64,000 nucleotides of DNA, taken from NCBI GenBank assembly GCA_023974075.1, contig JAMFTG010000262.1, forward strand, positions 32,501 through 96,500. The letters are read 5' to 3'. Both the position numbers and the translations under genes were made by a program. Shown one piece after another: positions 10,554 to 23,692 of the stretch. The stretch is from Chaenocephalus aceratus. Its lineage: Eukaryota; Chordata; Actinopteri; Perciformes; Channichthyidae. Positions within the stretch are counted from its first letter, which is position 1, and each line of letters starts with the position of its first letter. The notes under the pieces are model-generated. The model was not told where the DNA came from. It made no database searches and was given only the letters and a program-made list of their open reading frames with translations.

Positions 10554-11244
10554 GTCTCTGGACCAAATATCTCGACTCGGCAGTTTCGGTCACATGTTTT
10601 TCAAAAAGAAAACGGAATTAACATGGGTTATTGTTGTGCTTTTTGTTGTACGAACGGTGCGGGATCTGGGAGAGTTTTCCATGCATTTCCCAAAGACCAA
10701 ATCATCCGCCAAAAATGGATTATTTGAGTGAATCGTGTTGGCTGGCAACCGACAAAATGGAGCAAGCTGTGTTCTGACCACTTCGCGTGTGATGCATACG
10801 ACGTTGATCCTGCTGTCATCAAGTCTGTTGGTGCAGAAGCATTAAAGTACATCGGAGGCTGAAACCCGGAGCCGTTCCCTCCATATTTCAGCACAAGAAA
10901 CCACGGAAAGAACGAAAGAGCCGGGCGATGGCGAAACGCCAAAGAATTGAGGTTAACAACTTTTATTAGATTTCAAAGCGCACGGAGCACTGCAGATAAC
11001 GGAATTGCAGTTTTATTAAGTTGTATTGCTTATAGAGGTGGGCACCGTTAGATTATGTGTCTTTACCATCATAAACGATGTGTTGGATGTGCAGCTAGGA
11101 TAAGTAATAAGGGAACTAGGAGTGATTTCGGTGCAGTAACAGGTTAGCATTTTTCGCTCGGGGCTAATTCACTGTTAGCATTGAAGTTTATCTGCAGCTC
11201 ATTCATCGCTCCTCCACTCATAACGGAAAAGTGTGAACAATGAA

Positions 11245-11345
11245 TTAATTTACCCCTTTTACAAGTGAAGATATAGTCTTTGTTGTGTTAGTGGCATTTT
11301 CGAGCCTGAAACCTGACAAACAGGCTCAGGGCTTAATAGGTTAAA
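11245..11345 (-). repeat. Dispersed repeat shared with 36898-37015
   Basis: Read on the minus strand, 'agccctgagcctgtttg' is followed by a 'caggctcgaaaatg' word. The same sequence is on the plus strand at 36.9 kb with a similar 'aaaaggggtaaatt' end. It is an intronic interspersed repeat of unknown class. Confidence 0.6.
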
Positions 11346-11599
11346 ATATTCCTTCAAACAGGTGGTGAAAAGTTTGATGCAGGACACCAGCACAGACACT
11401 GAGGATCCTGACATTGAGGGAGGTACTGAAGTCGAGCAGATTGGGACAGAGGAGCCACACTCTTCTGGAGCCATGCAAACCGAAGTAGAGGTAAACAAAA
11501 GAATAAAGAACACACCATCATGATGTAGTTGTTGTTCACATATATATACTAGTACCAATATCAGCCTTTTTGAATGGACACATGCCCGTTATTTTTGGC

Positions 11600-12572
11600 A
11601 GTAACTAGTACTCTAACGCATTACTTTTTAAATTCAGTAACTCAGTTACCGTGACTACATGGTGCGTTACTCCGCTACTGCGTTAGTTTTTTTATATAGT
11701 CAACAGCCAGGCGAACAGAGATGAGAACTGTACTTAAGTACTTGAGTAAATGTACTTAGATACTTCCTGTGTCTCATGCGGAGACGCGCTGTGGGCGTGT
11801 TTGTGTTGTTTACCAACAAGACTGTCATGGCGGCGGCGGAGCTCAAGTCTAGTTTCTCCACCTGGAGATATTCTCACTATTTCACTTTTATCGAGCACTA
11901 AGAAAAGAACGTTTTAGTTAAATGTAAGTTGTGTCCTGGCGGGTCAAAGAGCCTATCTACTGCCCAAACCAGTCATTCAAATCTCTTAAAACATCTGCAG
12001 AAACAACATGCTGGGACGAAGCCAGTAGCTCAGACCACAGAGACTCAGCCGACGCCACTCCACCTGCACCTGCACCTCAGCAACAGCGGCTGGATTTTAA
12101 CCGAGGGACTGCTAGCCAGGGGAAAGTGGATAAAGCGATTGCACGGTATGTTGTAGAACACATGCAGGCTGTTGCTCCAGTGGAGTCACCCGCTCTCAGG
12201 GAGCTAGTTAGCATGATAGCATGTCCGGGCGGCACACGGCATATGGGACGGAACACTTTTTCCAACTACCTGGAGAAAGAATATACAAACATGGAAAGCC
12301 AGCTAATATCGATGCTATCCAGATTGCATATAGTGCATGTCAAGTTGATCAACAGATTGTATTATTCTCCAATGCAATAACAGACTGAAATGAAGGCTAT
12401 AAGGGCATTAATATAATGGGAGCCCTTTTTTTAAGTAACTAAAACGTTACTTTTCACAGTAACGCATTACTTTCTGGTGTAAGAAATCAGTAAAGTAACT
12501 GAGTTACTTTTGAAATGAAGTAACTAGTAATGGTAACTAGTTACTGGGTTTCAGTAACTAGCACAACACTGG
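11600..12572 (+). mobile_element. hAT-type element with BED-finger fragment
   Basis: The ends are rich in 'gtaactagttac/aacgcattac' words and the right end finishes 'agcacaacactgg', typical of a large fish hAT group. Inside (about 11920-12300) a frame reads VKCKLCPGGSK and HLQKQH (a BED zinc finger), then a hAT N-terminal region (KAIARYVVEHMQAV, SNYLEKEY). There is no catalytic core, so it is an internally deleted, non-autonomous copy in an intron of the THAP gene. A 5'-truncated sister copy is at 49701-50356. The left boundary is approximate. Confidence 0.75.
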
Positions 12573-13087
12573 TTGTAATACACAATCAAGATTGTTCATC
12601 TTGTAAATGTTCAATTTGTTATTTTCCAATTTTATTACAGCTGCAAAACCGTGCCACTCAAACGTACGAGAGAGATTTTCCATCTCAGAAAAAATCATCA
12701 AGGTCAAGGGGAACCTGTACTTTGGGCCTCAAATCTGGTTCGGACTTCGGACAACAGACTGCACTCCTCACCACAACGATCGGGACATCGTACCAGCCTC
12801 CTCCCATAGATCTCGATGAAGACAGTGATCATTCCGAAGATCAGTCTGATGATGAGTCAGATGATGATCCTGACTGGCATTTTTCATGTGAAGATGCAAC
12901 AACAGACCAGGATGATGGAGACACAGATGATGACAATACTGTGTAAGTACATGTAGATGTTCAGCAAATATCGTGTTATGTCTTATACATTGAGATCTTA
13001 TTGGGATATAAACCCCATGGATATTGCTACTTATATTATAGCTACATTCACGGGATTTATGACAGATAATACACTGATGACGTTCTG

Positions 13088-13135
13088 TGTGATATCACTA
13101 TTAGATCGAGGCGTAGATCTAATAGTGATATCACA
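13088..13135. repeat. Perfect 20-bp hairpin
   Basis: TGTGATATCACTATTAGATC, an 8-base loop, then its exact reverse complement. It lies in an intron of the THAP gene. It may be a fold-back relic. Confidence 0.9.
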
Positions 13136-14561
13136 CCTCAGTGAAGACCCCTCTTGTATTATCTCACACATATTAAAGTGTATTATGTAGCTATTATAAA
13201 GAGCGATGAGAGTCAGACGGCATATATGAATACTGGTATGTGTATACATACCAGTATACACATACTGTCCAGTGTCCAATCTCATTTCCGACGGTGCCCT
13301 ATTTTCACGTTTACACATTTCAAATCTTATTTCAGGAAGAAAGAACTTTATCCAGATGCCTCGCCTCTGGAAGACCAAAAGTTCCTGGTCTATGGCAGTT
13401 GCCTGCTGAAGTTGCTGGCCATCTGCTCTGTGTGTTTCGCCACTTGTCGGGTCCAGCTCAAGCGCGTCATTGGGAGCATGGTGGTGTTTGAACAGTTGTG
13501 TGCACATGGCCACTCTAAGGTATGGGACTCCCAACCATGCTATGGAACAATGCCTGCAGGAAACCTTCAGATTGCTTCAGCCATTTTGTTTGGAGGGAAC
13601 AGCTCTGTGAAGATTCTGAATTTGTTTCGATACATGAATATCCCAGCCATATCTCTGCGAACATATTCCCTGCTCCAAACCTCGTACCTGATTCCTGCTG
13701 TTGAAAATGTGTGGAAAAGAAAACAACAACATCACCTGGCAGCGTTGAAGGATCGGCCAGCTAAGTTAGGAGGAGATGGTCGCTGTTGTTCCCCTGGTCA
13801 CACTGCAAAGTTATGGCAGCTACACCTTGATGGACCTGACTAACTCCAAAGTGCTTGACACACAGCTAATACAGGTGAGTTAGATTTGGTTCAATCACTC
13901 AGTAATAACCTGATATCTGTGTATAATCATGCTCTGGTTCTATATCCATCCAGAGAGCAATGAAGTCAGCAGCTCAAACGCCATGGAGTTGGAGGGACTG
14001 AAGAGGGGTCTTCAAAAGCTGAAGGATGAAGGTATCACCATAGCATCAATCACCACAGATCGGCATGGTTCTGTAAAAAAATATATAAGGGAGAAGGAGC
14101 CTTCAATTGAACACTGGTTTGATGTATGGCATGTAGCTAAAGGTAAGGTGCTATTTTACATAAAAACATACAGAAATAAACAAGTTCTTTAAGTAAGCAA
14201 GATAAACGGTGTACTATTTTATATAATACTGTAGGGATCCGAAAAAAGCTTGATGCCAAAGGGAAGAGGAAGATCCTGAACATACTGCTGATGTGGTCCA
14301 AGTCCATCAGTCACCACGTCTATTGGGTGGCATCAACCAGCCAAGGTGACGGACCATTGGTTGTTTGAGACGTGGCTGTCGCTGCTCAACCATGTCATCA
14401 ATGTCCATACTGGCCATGGACAGCTCTTTCAAAGCTGTGTACATGTCCACTGGAACAAAATGATGAACGAGACTGGCTTATCAAAGGTACTTAAGACACA
14501 AATGTGTATACACTTACAAGGACACATTTTTGCATCCTTCCAAAATATTTGGGGGTATCAG

Positions 14562-15000
14562 TAGGGCTGCAACAAACGACTAATTTGATAATCGATTAAT
14601 CTATCGATTTAATGAAACGATTTAATCGACTATTCGGACTATTACTGTATGCCTTGCACAATTTCTCAAACGCTCTTATTCAGCCATCAACTTTTAGATT
14701 TAGCTTGAGGTTGTTTTAGGCATGTGGAAACTAACAATGAAGGACAATAAAGATGATACTTGATTCAAAAATACATATTATTAAATTAACTAACAAATTT
14801 TGAACAAAATTAACATAGCTTTTATTTAAATAAAATAAATAATATTTCACATCAAAAAGAAACAGAATGTTTTAACAAATGTATTAAATAATCTGATGAC
14901 AGAATTGTAAACGGAATAGCTGAAACTTGTACAAAATAAATAACTCAGTTTCCTCTAATCATTAAACCATGTTTGCATAATGTAGTTAAACTCTGTGTGT
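14562..15000. mobile_element. hAT-like fragment, one end only
   Basis: Begins TAGGGCTGCAACAAACGAC with 'gataatcgattaatc', the known start of a widespread fish hAT-type family. No matching right end was found, so it is truncated. AT-rich body. It lies in an intron of the THAP gene. Confidence 0.6.
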
Positions 15001-15307
15001 TGCTGCTAGCATACAGAACACCTGACGTGGAAACGTTCCTCGTGGATGGGGCTGCATATGTCAGGACCGACAATGTCCAGTAATTGACGATGAAATATTT
15101 GTTCCCAAAGGTTCTAAACCCTACAAAGAGCTGGAGCTGATCGTCAAAAGCAAGCTGCTGTTGAAGGACATCGCTCGCCTGTCGCCTGCAGAAACAAACG
15201 TCGTCTTTGGATTCGTTTCATAAAGTCATTTTATTCTTTGCACCCAAGAGCGTGCATTTCCCATTCACTACTATGGCTGCCAGGTATTTCTATAAATTCC
15301 GTTGCTC

Positions 15308-15342
15308 GTGTGTGTGTGGTGTGTGGTGTGTGTGTGTGTGTG

Positions 15343-15428
<86 letters not shown>

Positions 15429-15456
15429 TGTTTGTGTGGTGTGTGTGTGTGTGTGT

Positions 15457-15489
<33 letters not shown>
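15308..15489 (+). repeat. (TG)n microsatellite
   Basis: About 180 bp of TG repeats with a few interruptions, directly against the left end of the long-inverted-repeat element. Open frames of Cys-Val are artefacts. Confidence 0.97.
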
Positions 15490-15493
<4 letters not shown>

Positions 15494-18400
15494 CCCTTTC
15501 CCGTCATTTTTTCTACCGGCAGGGCGTCCCATAGACCTTCCATTGCGGACACAGCGGACCCCTTGCCCGTCAGGCTTCTACGGGCAGGGCGTCCCATGGA
15601 CCTTCATAATGCCTATTTAAAGGTTCATTTGGCTTTAACATGCGTTTTGATGTCATTGTATGCGAGTAATGAGTTTTTATTTCTGATTATTGTGCTAGTA
15701 CATGTACATGATGTTTAGTTTGCTAGTTATGACGAAGATTCCTTCATGCATGTGTACACATTCATGGTTGCTAAGGTGGTTGCTATGGACGCTGCAACAG
15801 CTCCCAGACCACGTGATCAACATTTAAGGTTCATTTGGCTTTAAAATGCGTTTTGATGTCATTGTATGCGAGTAATGAGTTTTCATTTCTGATTATCTGT
15901 GCAGTACATGTACATGATGTTTAGTTTGCTAGTTTATGACGAAGATTACCTTACGTCTGTGAGGAAAATACACGGGGCTCAGAGCCTCGTATTTTTAAAA
16001 TCTTTTTTTCCTTCTAATTTGTTATTCTTTTCAAAATAACACACTGGTATTTACTCACCAATAACACACAATTATCCTTGCTTTTATTTATTGGTTTAAT
16101 TCCATAATCTCGGTCTTTTTTGGTGTCCGTCAGGAACTGAATTTCAAAATAAAAATAACCGGAAACAGACGTAGGCCTATAAGGGACAGTTCGAGCATCA
16201 TTGCGATTGTCAACATGTTTGAGTTTAGGATGGCCGAAGACACTACACTACCCATAATCCCCAGCTATCGTTTAGGACGACAGTCCCCGTGATTACTCTT
16301 CAAGGTCTGGGATTGGATGTTGGAGTGGCAGTGCGCCAAGGTTACAGCGTCAAACAGCTGTTGAAATGGAACGAAACCACGCCAGACTATCCAAAACTGG
16401 AATCGAACGCCCCCCCAGAACTACACACTACACTATTGTGTTTCGCAAATGTTTCTATGGGACGTCTCTACTGAACGTTTTCGTTTTTCCCACAATTAGA
16501 AGTTGCCAGTATTAAACACATTGGTGTTATCAAATGTAAAACATATAATTAATAAATGGGTGAAAATCGCTGTCCATAATGCGCAGCATCAATATATAGC
16601 ATTAATATATACCCACATGACAGCTCATTGCTACTTTGTAATTCTACTCCACTACAATTCAGAGGTTAACCTGGTATTTTTACTCCACTACACTTATTTG
16701 AGTTACTTTGCAGATTCTGATTAATTATGTGAAATATAAAACAACCCTTAAATCAGACTTTAGTTACACCTGAGTAACCATTCAGGTAAGGTGATTGTCA
16801 AGTGCCAACAATCAGGTGAGATATTTGATAGTTGGTGCTTGAGAAGACTAAACAGGTATCTGCAATTGACATGAATGGAAACGAGTAATAAAGTATATTA
16901 ATTACTCGTTATTCTCTACTAATAGTTAATTAAAGACTATATATTATGGCTATTTTGCACATCCCTTTCAAGATTTTAAAGGTGTATTGACATATCATTT
17001 AAACAACTTACGGTGTAGTTATGAAATGAATGAAAAACTTGGGCCACAGGTCCCTCAACAGTGCATTACAAGACATCTATCAATGTGTGTACCTCCACCA
17101 TTAAACTGTCATATTCTGCACATTTCTTATTCTATCTACATAAGAGTATAATTAATGTGTATAATATCAGTTAAAATAAGTGCTTCAACATAGTTAACAT
17201 TGCAGGAAAGCAATATATTAGACGTTAAGTACTTTGTATTTATCTGTAGATAGATACCCCCAACGTTTTTTTTCTTATTTAAAAGAAGACCTTATCTGTT
17301 ATTTAATGTTTAAATAAAGGTTAATTCGTTTTTCTGTTTTGCACCTCCTCCTATTAATATCTTTGTACATCCTGCACTAAACTGTTTTATTGAAGAGATC
17401 AACTTATAGTATCTTCTTGATTTTTTATATTCTATATTTCTATCACAGACCTTCTACTTTCCCCCTATGAAAGTATATGTACTCTTAATATTTTTTTTAA
17501 TCAAATATAACACATAAAAACAATAATTCAATAACGTGCTTTAACCACTAGGCACACAAGGTACACACAGATACTTGTATGTACAACATCTGAAGATGTG
17601 TAGTTTATTCATGCTTTCACATAATTTTACAGCATATTGCTTATACTATTTCAGACTCAGTATTTACATTCTTACATTCAAAATTCAATCCAATTCAAAT
17701 CAGTAATATCTTTTTATATCAGCTGTGCACCGTTATGGTGTAAATATAACTATCTATGAATTATATCAAATGTAAAAGTCAGCCAAATTAGTGTTGATAC
17801 TGCAAGGAGACGTATTGTGTGAAGAGAAATTGAGAAGTTTTTAATTGTTGATATATTTATGATCCACGTCAAGTATTCAGTTTCGGCGCCATTTCTTCAG
17901 TTTTTCCAAAGGTCTTCTCATCAGGGCGCTATACATAAAGAACTACGGCAGATCTGTAATATGTAATGCAGCCGAACCGTGTATTACAATGCCGTTATGT
18001 GATGACTTTCAAAGAGAAAAGCAAGAGCACTCGGAATTAAGTATTCTTTTAGTCTTTTCAAATGTTTTCCGGATTTCATATAATATAAACACCAAATCCC
18101 AGCATGCATTGCGGCTAACACATCCAATCAGTAGCTGAGAATCTTGGATAATCGCTCGAAATGCCCACGTCTGTTTCCGGTTATTTTTATTTTGAAATTC
18201 AGTTCCTGACGGACGCCAAAAAAGCCCGAGATTATGGATTAAACCAATAAATAAAAGCAAGGATAATTGTGTGTTATTGGTGAGTAAATACCAGTGTGTT
18301 ATTTTGAAAAGAATAACAAATTAGAAGGAAAAAAAGATTTTAAAAATACGAGGCTCTGAGCCCCATGTATTTTTCTCACAGACGTAAGGTAATCTTCGTC

Positions 18401-18640
18401 ATAACTAGCAAACTAAACATCATGTACATGTACTGCACAAATAATCAGAAATAAAAACTCATTACTCGCATACAATGACATCAAAACGCATTTTAATGGC
18501 CAAATGAACCTTAAAATAGGCATTATGAAGGTCCATGGGACGCCCTGCCCGTAGAAGCCTGACGGGCAAGGGGTCCGCTGTGTCCGCAATGAAGGTCTAT
18601 GGGACGCCCTGCCGGTAGAAAAATGACGGGAAAGGGGTAC
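15490..18640. mobile_element. Long-inverted-repeat DNA element (3.15 kb)
   Basis: The outer arms 15490-16172 and about 18166-18640 are inverted copies of each other, starting GTACCCCTTTCCCGTCAT. The left arm is longer because a block of about 110 bp ('aaggttcatttggctttaa' ...) is present twice (about 15617 and 15827). The middle is AT-rich with no transposase. A stretch of the middle (about 16740-17500) recurs inverted at 46870-47640. Another relative lies at 37083-38012 (shared 'ctatcgtttgggacta'-like block). Superfamily unknown; non-autonomous. Confidence 0.75.
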
Positions 18641-18706
18641 CCTGTACGTAATATAGCGACGGGAGGGCCCTGACCGTCCGTCAATATGTGACGGGATGAG
18701 AGTGAG

Positions 18707-18880
<174 letters not shown>

Positions 18881-19787
18881 TTCAGGTGCGGATGCCTATC
18901 TGATGAGCTTATTTACAATATAATGACAAAACCAGCCACAGGTCCCCGAGGCTGGCACCGAGAAAGTGCCCAGAGGAGTGAGACCGACGCAACCGCCTGG
19001 GCTCCTCCTTATCCCGCTTCACCAGGTGCAGCTCATCAGATAGCCATCCGCCCACAGGTGCGGCTCATCAGCACCTGAACAACCTGAACAAACCACACAC
19101 ACACACACACACGGCACCCCACGTGTGTGGTAGGGGTCATACAGGATTTATTTTGGTGAATTGTCCTACACAATTTATATTATTATTTTTTGATGCAGAG
19201 TACAATTAGCCGGACTACACTTCAATGAAAATTCTGCACGGGCTCAAGCTATGACGCAGACCGGGAAACACATGTGGGGCGTGTCGTTTCCGAAGGCCAG
19301 GAGGGGAGAGCCAGTCATCAAGCAGTCAAAGTTACACCAACTTTCGGTGAGTGTCTGCTCAATCGCTAAGCTTTCAACAGGCCCGAATGTGTTGTTTTGG
19401 AATATATTTTCCCCCTTGTTTATCTTTTCAGTTTATGTGCAAGAACTGATGGGAGAGGTTGTTGAGCTGCGGAATACTTACCCTACCTACAAGAAGGCCG
19501 AAGCGCTGAGGTCAAACAGACAAGTCCCACCGCCAATTGCGTCAGCATTTGTTAAACCTAACAAGCTTGTACTTGTTGGAGTACAGAGGAGCAGGAGTCG
19601 CTTTAATAAATAAATGGTGACATCTGTCGTGACCACACACACACATACACTGGGTTACATAATCCACACATGGAACTACAGTGGGGGGTTTGTGTTCCAC
19701 ATGGACATGTATGTGGATCTATATATATTGTGTGCCCTCCTGTCTTCTCTCTCTTCTTCCCGGACTGCAACCGGACAACATGTAACA

Positions 19788-19793
19788 AATAAA
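19788..19793 (+). promoter_or_regulatory. Polyadenylation signal of the THAP gene
   Basis: AATAAA 175 bp after the stop codon, in 'acaaataaagtctactg'. Confidence 0.5.
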
Positions 19794-19799
19794 GTCTAC

Positions 19800-20300
19800 T
19801 GTTGTACCTCCATTGCACCGCCTGCGACTCGCTATCTCTCGGCACTACACATCTTTCTTTTTGTACTGGTGCTCAAAATCAATTCATTTCATGTTGATCT
19901 TGGTTATACTTATGAGGGTTACCAGGGGGATACAATTGTGCATATCTAGTTTATTTTTGAGAAGACTGCTGTGGTCATGTTAGGTTTGAGGTCTGATATG
20001 AGTTATTTAAATCCAGATGATTCAAAAACACTCTTCCGTTGAGCAGCTGGTCTGGACGATAACTCTGGGTGTGTGTAAGAATTTCTGCTGTGTTTCTTTC
20101 AGAGTTCATATGGTGGTAAGCTACAGAGCCCTTGGCACTATTTTGTTCTATAATAATAATAAATTAATTAAACACTATGTACATTATGTTGTTTGTTTTT
20201 ATACTTTTGACCATACTGCACATAATGTTTTTCTTCATTTTATGCACAACTATTATACAATAAGACAACCATACACCTTAAGTACCAGTAATTCATGTAA
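19800..20300. other. Interval between the two convergent genes
   Basis: AT-rich, no gene seen. It should hold the 3' ends of both transposon genes. Confidence 0.4.
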
Positions 20301-20306
20301 TTTATT
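20301..20306 (-). promoter_or_regulatory. Polyadenylation signal of the P2X7C-like gene
   Basis: TTTATT on the plus strand (AATAAA on the minus strand), about 70 bp after the minus-strand stop. Confidence 0.45.
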
Positions 20307-20375
20307 TTTTACTGAATTTCGTGTTACACATAACTTATTATTATTCACATATAGATAATTGAAAACGTACACAGA

Positions 20376-20949
20376 TCATTCACTGACGGCTGGTTTAAAT
20401 CCTGTGTAGGCAACGCTTTCAGGATTAGGAAATGCTTTCCTGATGGCCAGTTACAGCGCAACTCGGAATAACACGTCTATTCCCACGGCCAAGTTTTTGC
20501 CCAAATCAGGAAGCAAAATCGCCGGTACGCCAGATGTCTGTAGACTTCATGTTCCGTTTCTTCGTCACCATACGGCCCATTGTGGTGGGCGTACTCATAC
20601 CGGGACACACGCAGCACATCACGGTCCAGACAGTTTATGTTGAACGTCCTACAGTCGGTGATGCAGACTTCTTCTCCCATCTCTTCCTTCACTTTCCCAT
20701 AGTTGTGGCAAGCACTTGTTTCTCGGCTTGTAGGCATGGTCTGGCAGTTTCCACATCGACACCAATTCTCAATACCCTCTGCCTCTTCCTCAGATGGCGA
20801 ACTTGAAGCATCGCCATCAGCACTTTCATCGGTGATATCAGGTGACGTTTCCTTGTATTCCTCTTCGACATCAGAGGCTCGTATAAATATGGTTGGATGT
20901 CGACAACATACTCCAGATATTGGGTGGCCTCCGACTCAGAATCAGACAT
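20376..20949 (-). pseudogene. P2X7 C-terminal (ballast) domain-like Cys-rich protein
   Basis: A single-exon minus-strand gene of about 190 codons. It begins MSDSESEATQYLEYV and passes an acidic Ser/Glu stretch. It then has WCRCGNCQTMPTS, a later C..C pair (EEVCITDCRTF), INCLDRDVLRVS, EHEVYRHLAYRRF, and in another frame LGKN, an IRKAFP core and YTGF before the stop. The WC.CG.C start and the LGK...IR.AFP...Y.GF end are hallmarks of the P2X7 intracellular domain family, which is common as stand-alone genes in fish. Damage: a frameshift near 20880, another near 20500, and one in-frame stop near 20456. No P2X channel part is present. It lies inside the TTAA element, convergent with the transposase gene, so I infer an accessory protein of the transposon. 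Confidence 0.68.
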
Positions 20950-21012
20950 GATAGACGAAACTAAGTTGTACTATCGGCGGGAGCCGCTGTGAGTGATAAG
21001 CCAGGGTTTGTT

Positions 21013-21035
21013 TGTTTGGCAACTCTGACGTCACG
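21013..21035 (-). promoter_or_regulatory. CRE-containing promoter motif of the P2X7C-like gene
   Basis: Minus strand CGTGACGTCA, two bases, GTTGCCAAACA: 21 of 23 identical to the motif before the THAP gene. It lies 64 bp before this gene's start codon and 192 bp inside the right end. A YY1-like CGCCATCTTG word follows just outside. Confidence 0.6.
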
Positions 21036-21213
21036 CGACGCCATCTTGCGGAGGAGCGGCTGAGAAAATAAATCGTCGGACTTGGTGTTGGGGGTTGAAC
21101 AAAAATAAATATTGCGCATTGCCAGACGCATATTATCTCCGATTTTAATACTGCAATATCTTAGATAGTGTGTAGCTATATGATTTTGATTTGACTGGCA
21201 ATTATAAAAAACC

Positions 21214-21227
21214 CTTTGCATTTGATC
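21214..21227 (-). repeat. Right terminal inverted repeat of the TTAA transposon
   Basis: CTTTGCATTTGATC directly followed by TTAA (21228-21231). It is the exact inverse of the left end. Confidence 0.75.
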
Positions 21228-21231
21228 TTAA

Positions 21232-22740
21232 CCTTTCCTGGATGTTTTATTGTGACTAAACGTTAACTTGAAATGTCCTGAAAAAGCCCTTTGCAAAGTG
21301 GATTCAGGATGTTGGTGATTTCCAAGACCCAGGAGTAGAAAGGCTTCCGGAAGGCTCTTTCTTTACGTGATAGTATTCCTGGAGCAGGTGTTTGAACGCT
21401 TCCAGTGAATCTGCTTTATTTCATGTTACTTTACATTTCCACGTGTGAGGTATCCGTGTGCAGCCGGTGGGTTTCTATCTAAATAAAAACACGTGTAACT
21501 TAGTGTTTCTTTACTAAGTGTTCCCGGTGGTTTGCTTCCTGTCATTAACGCTGAGCTTCCTTTAAATCCCTGCGAGGCTTCACAACATTTAGTAACATTT
21601 GAAACAAACAATAATCCAAGCATTAAAACACGGAGAAGTACAGCAGGGTGAATACTGCCTTTAAAGGGGAAACACTTTAGAAATCAAAGCTCAACATGTT
21701 CTTTCAATCTCAGGGACCTGTGACTCTTTGTTCCGCGGACACGTGGCGCCTCACAGTGGCAGAGGCGGTACTGCAGACCTCACATCCACTGCTCAGAAGG
21801 TCTGATCTTTCTACAGTTTTATACAATTTAGTCTTTATTTTAGTCCGAAATGTTCTTATATAAATCTTAGCAGGAGCAGGATAGAGACACTTAAGTATAA
21901 AAGGATAAAAGAAGACGTAATGCTGTAAGTACAAAGCAGGAATAAGTCACCTTTAAACATGTCACATAGATGTAGCGGCCAAAATCATATAGAACTAAAA
22001 CAGTTTACTTAACAGCCGCTGAGGCACTAGTTAGCGGATCTTACGCAGGCAATGATCCGGTCCAGACAAGATTCTCGTTGTGCATTTTATTCCTATAACA
22101 AAATACAATGAACAGGTTTCCTATATCTCGTCCTTAAGCCGTTGCTATGGCTCTCCCTGTGTAGCTTGAAACACCCTGGTAAAAAACCGTTGCCTACTCG
22201 TGCTCTGGCTCCCACCTCCACCTGTCTCAAATATATACAATTACACCAGGTGCTCTAATCACCCAGTGCCCAAAACATGCCTTCAAAATAAAAGCATAGA
22301 AACTACTTTAACTTATGTAATGTAACTAAGAATACATTTACAATAAACACTATAAAACAGCAAGAAAATAAATGTTAAACTATTAAATAATATAAAGCGA
22401 TATATAGCTCCAACAATAGAATAAGGTCAAACAGAACACTGAACATTAGAATATATTGTCTTTACATATACTGTAGTTAAAGAAGTGAAAGTAACGGATG
22501 CACGGATCAGTGCATTGTGCAGAGTATTTAGGAGAAGGTAAAGAGTGACATCTAGTGGAGGAAACTGCACATTACCGACCTGTGTAAACAGAATTCAATC
22601 TGCAACTACAAATCCTATATGTTGTAACATGTTAATAATGCAGTCTATCAAATGCCAAGAAATACCTTTTACTATCATTCCTCTAAGAAACATGGATATT
22701 TGAAATGAAGACCAACTCAACATTGCAAAGGCAAGCAGGT
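21232..22740. other. Intergenic sequence, nothing recognised
   Basis: Mostly AT-rich. No convincing open reading frame, tandem repeat or element end was found. Confidence 0.35.
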
Positions 22741-22959
22741 TATTGATACAGCAGCTTTCAACACGAGGCTATTCAAAGAGCTTTCAACAAACGGAAGACA
22801 TTCAGAGCGTTCAGAACCAGTGCAGCGGAAACACGTCATCAGATGGCTTTTCAAACGAGTCGTTCAAAAGAGAAGAGACTCAAAGAAACACGAAGCAAGA
22901 CCTGCAGGTTTCTGGGAGTTTGATCCAGATGTTTGGAGAGTAACAACTGGACTACTCAG

Positions 22960-23692
22960 GTTTAGTTCCGGTTCTGGGACAGAAAGCAGACCAGAAGACC
23001 TGAGGAGTTCTGGTTCTGGGGACAGAAAGCAGACCCAGAAGATCTGAGAGTTCTGGTTCTGGGGACAGAAAGCAGACCTGAAGATCTGAGAGTTCTGGTT
23101 CTGGGGACAGAAAGCAGACCAGAAGACCTGAGAGTTCAGGTCTGGGACAGAAAGAGTTCTGGTTCTGGGGACAGAAAGCAGACCAGAAGACCTGAGAGTT
23201 CTGGTTCTGGGGACAGAAAGCAGACCTGAAAACCTGAGAGTTCTGGTTCTGGGGACAGAAAGCAGACCAGAAGACCTGAGAGTTCTGGTTCTGGGGACAG
23301 AAAGCAGACCTGAAAACCTGAGAGTTCTGGTTCTGGGGACAGAAAGCAGACCAGAAGACCTGAGAGTTCTGGTTCTGGGGACAGAAAGCAGACCTGAAAC
23401 CTGAGTTCTGGTTCTGGGGACAGAAAGCAGACCCAGAAGACCTGAGAGTTCTGGTTCTGGAGACAGAAAGCAGACCCAGAAGACCTCAGAGTTCTGGTTC
23501 TGGGGACAGAAAGCAGACCCAGAAGACCTGAGAGTTCTGGTTCTGGGGACAGAAAGCAGACCCAGAAGACCTGAGAGTTCTGGTTCTGGAGACAGAAATC
23601 AGACCAGAAGACCTGAGAGTTCTGGTTCTGGGGACAGAAAGCAGACCTGAAGACCTGAGAGTCTGGTCTGGAAGAAGCAGACCGAGACCTGA
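22960..23692 (-). repeat. 42-bp minisatellite
   Basis: About 18 copies of a unit that includes 'gagttctggttctggggaca' and 'gaaagcagaccagaagacct', with some copies shortened by a few bases. The minus strand stays open (SGLLSVPRTRTLRS) because the unit is a multiple of three. It lies just downstream of the B30.2 exon of the NLR gene, where the 3' untranslated region or flank would be. Confidence 0.95.

Noticed and set aside
15302..15718. Long Cys-Val or His-Thr open reading frames in the TG/CA tracts (also 18696-19078 and 60181-60631)
   Set aside because: They are produced by dinucleotide repeats, which are open in several frames; no coding signal.
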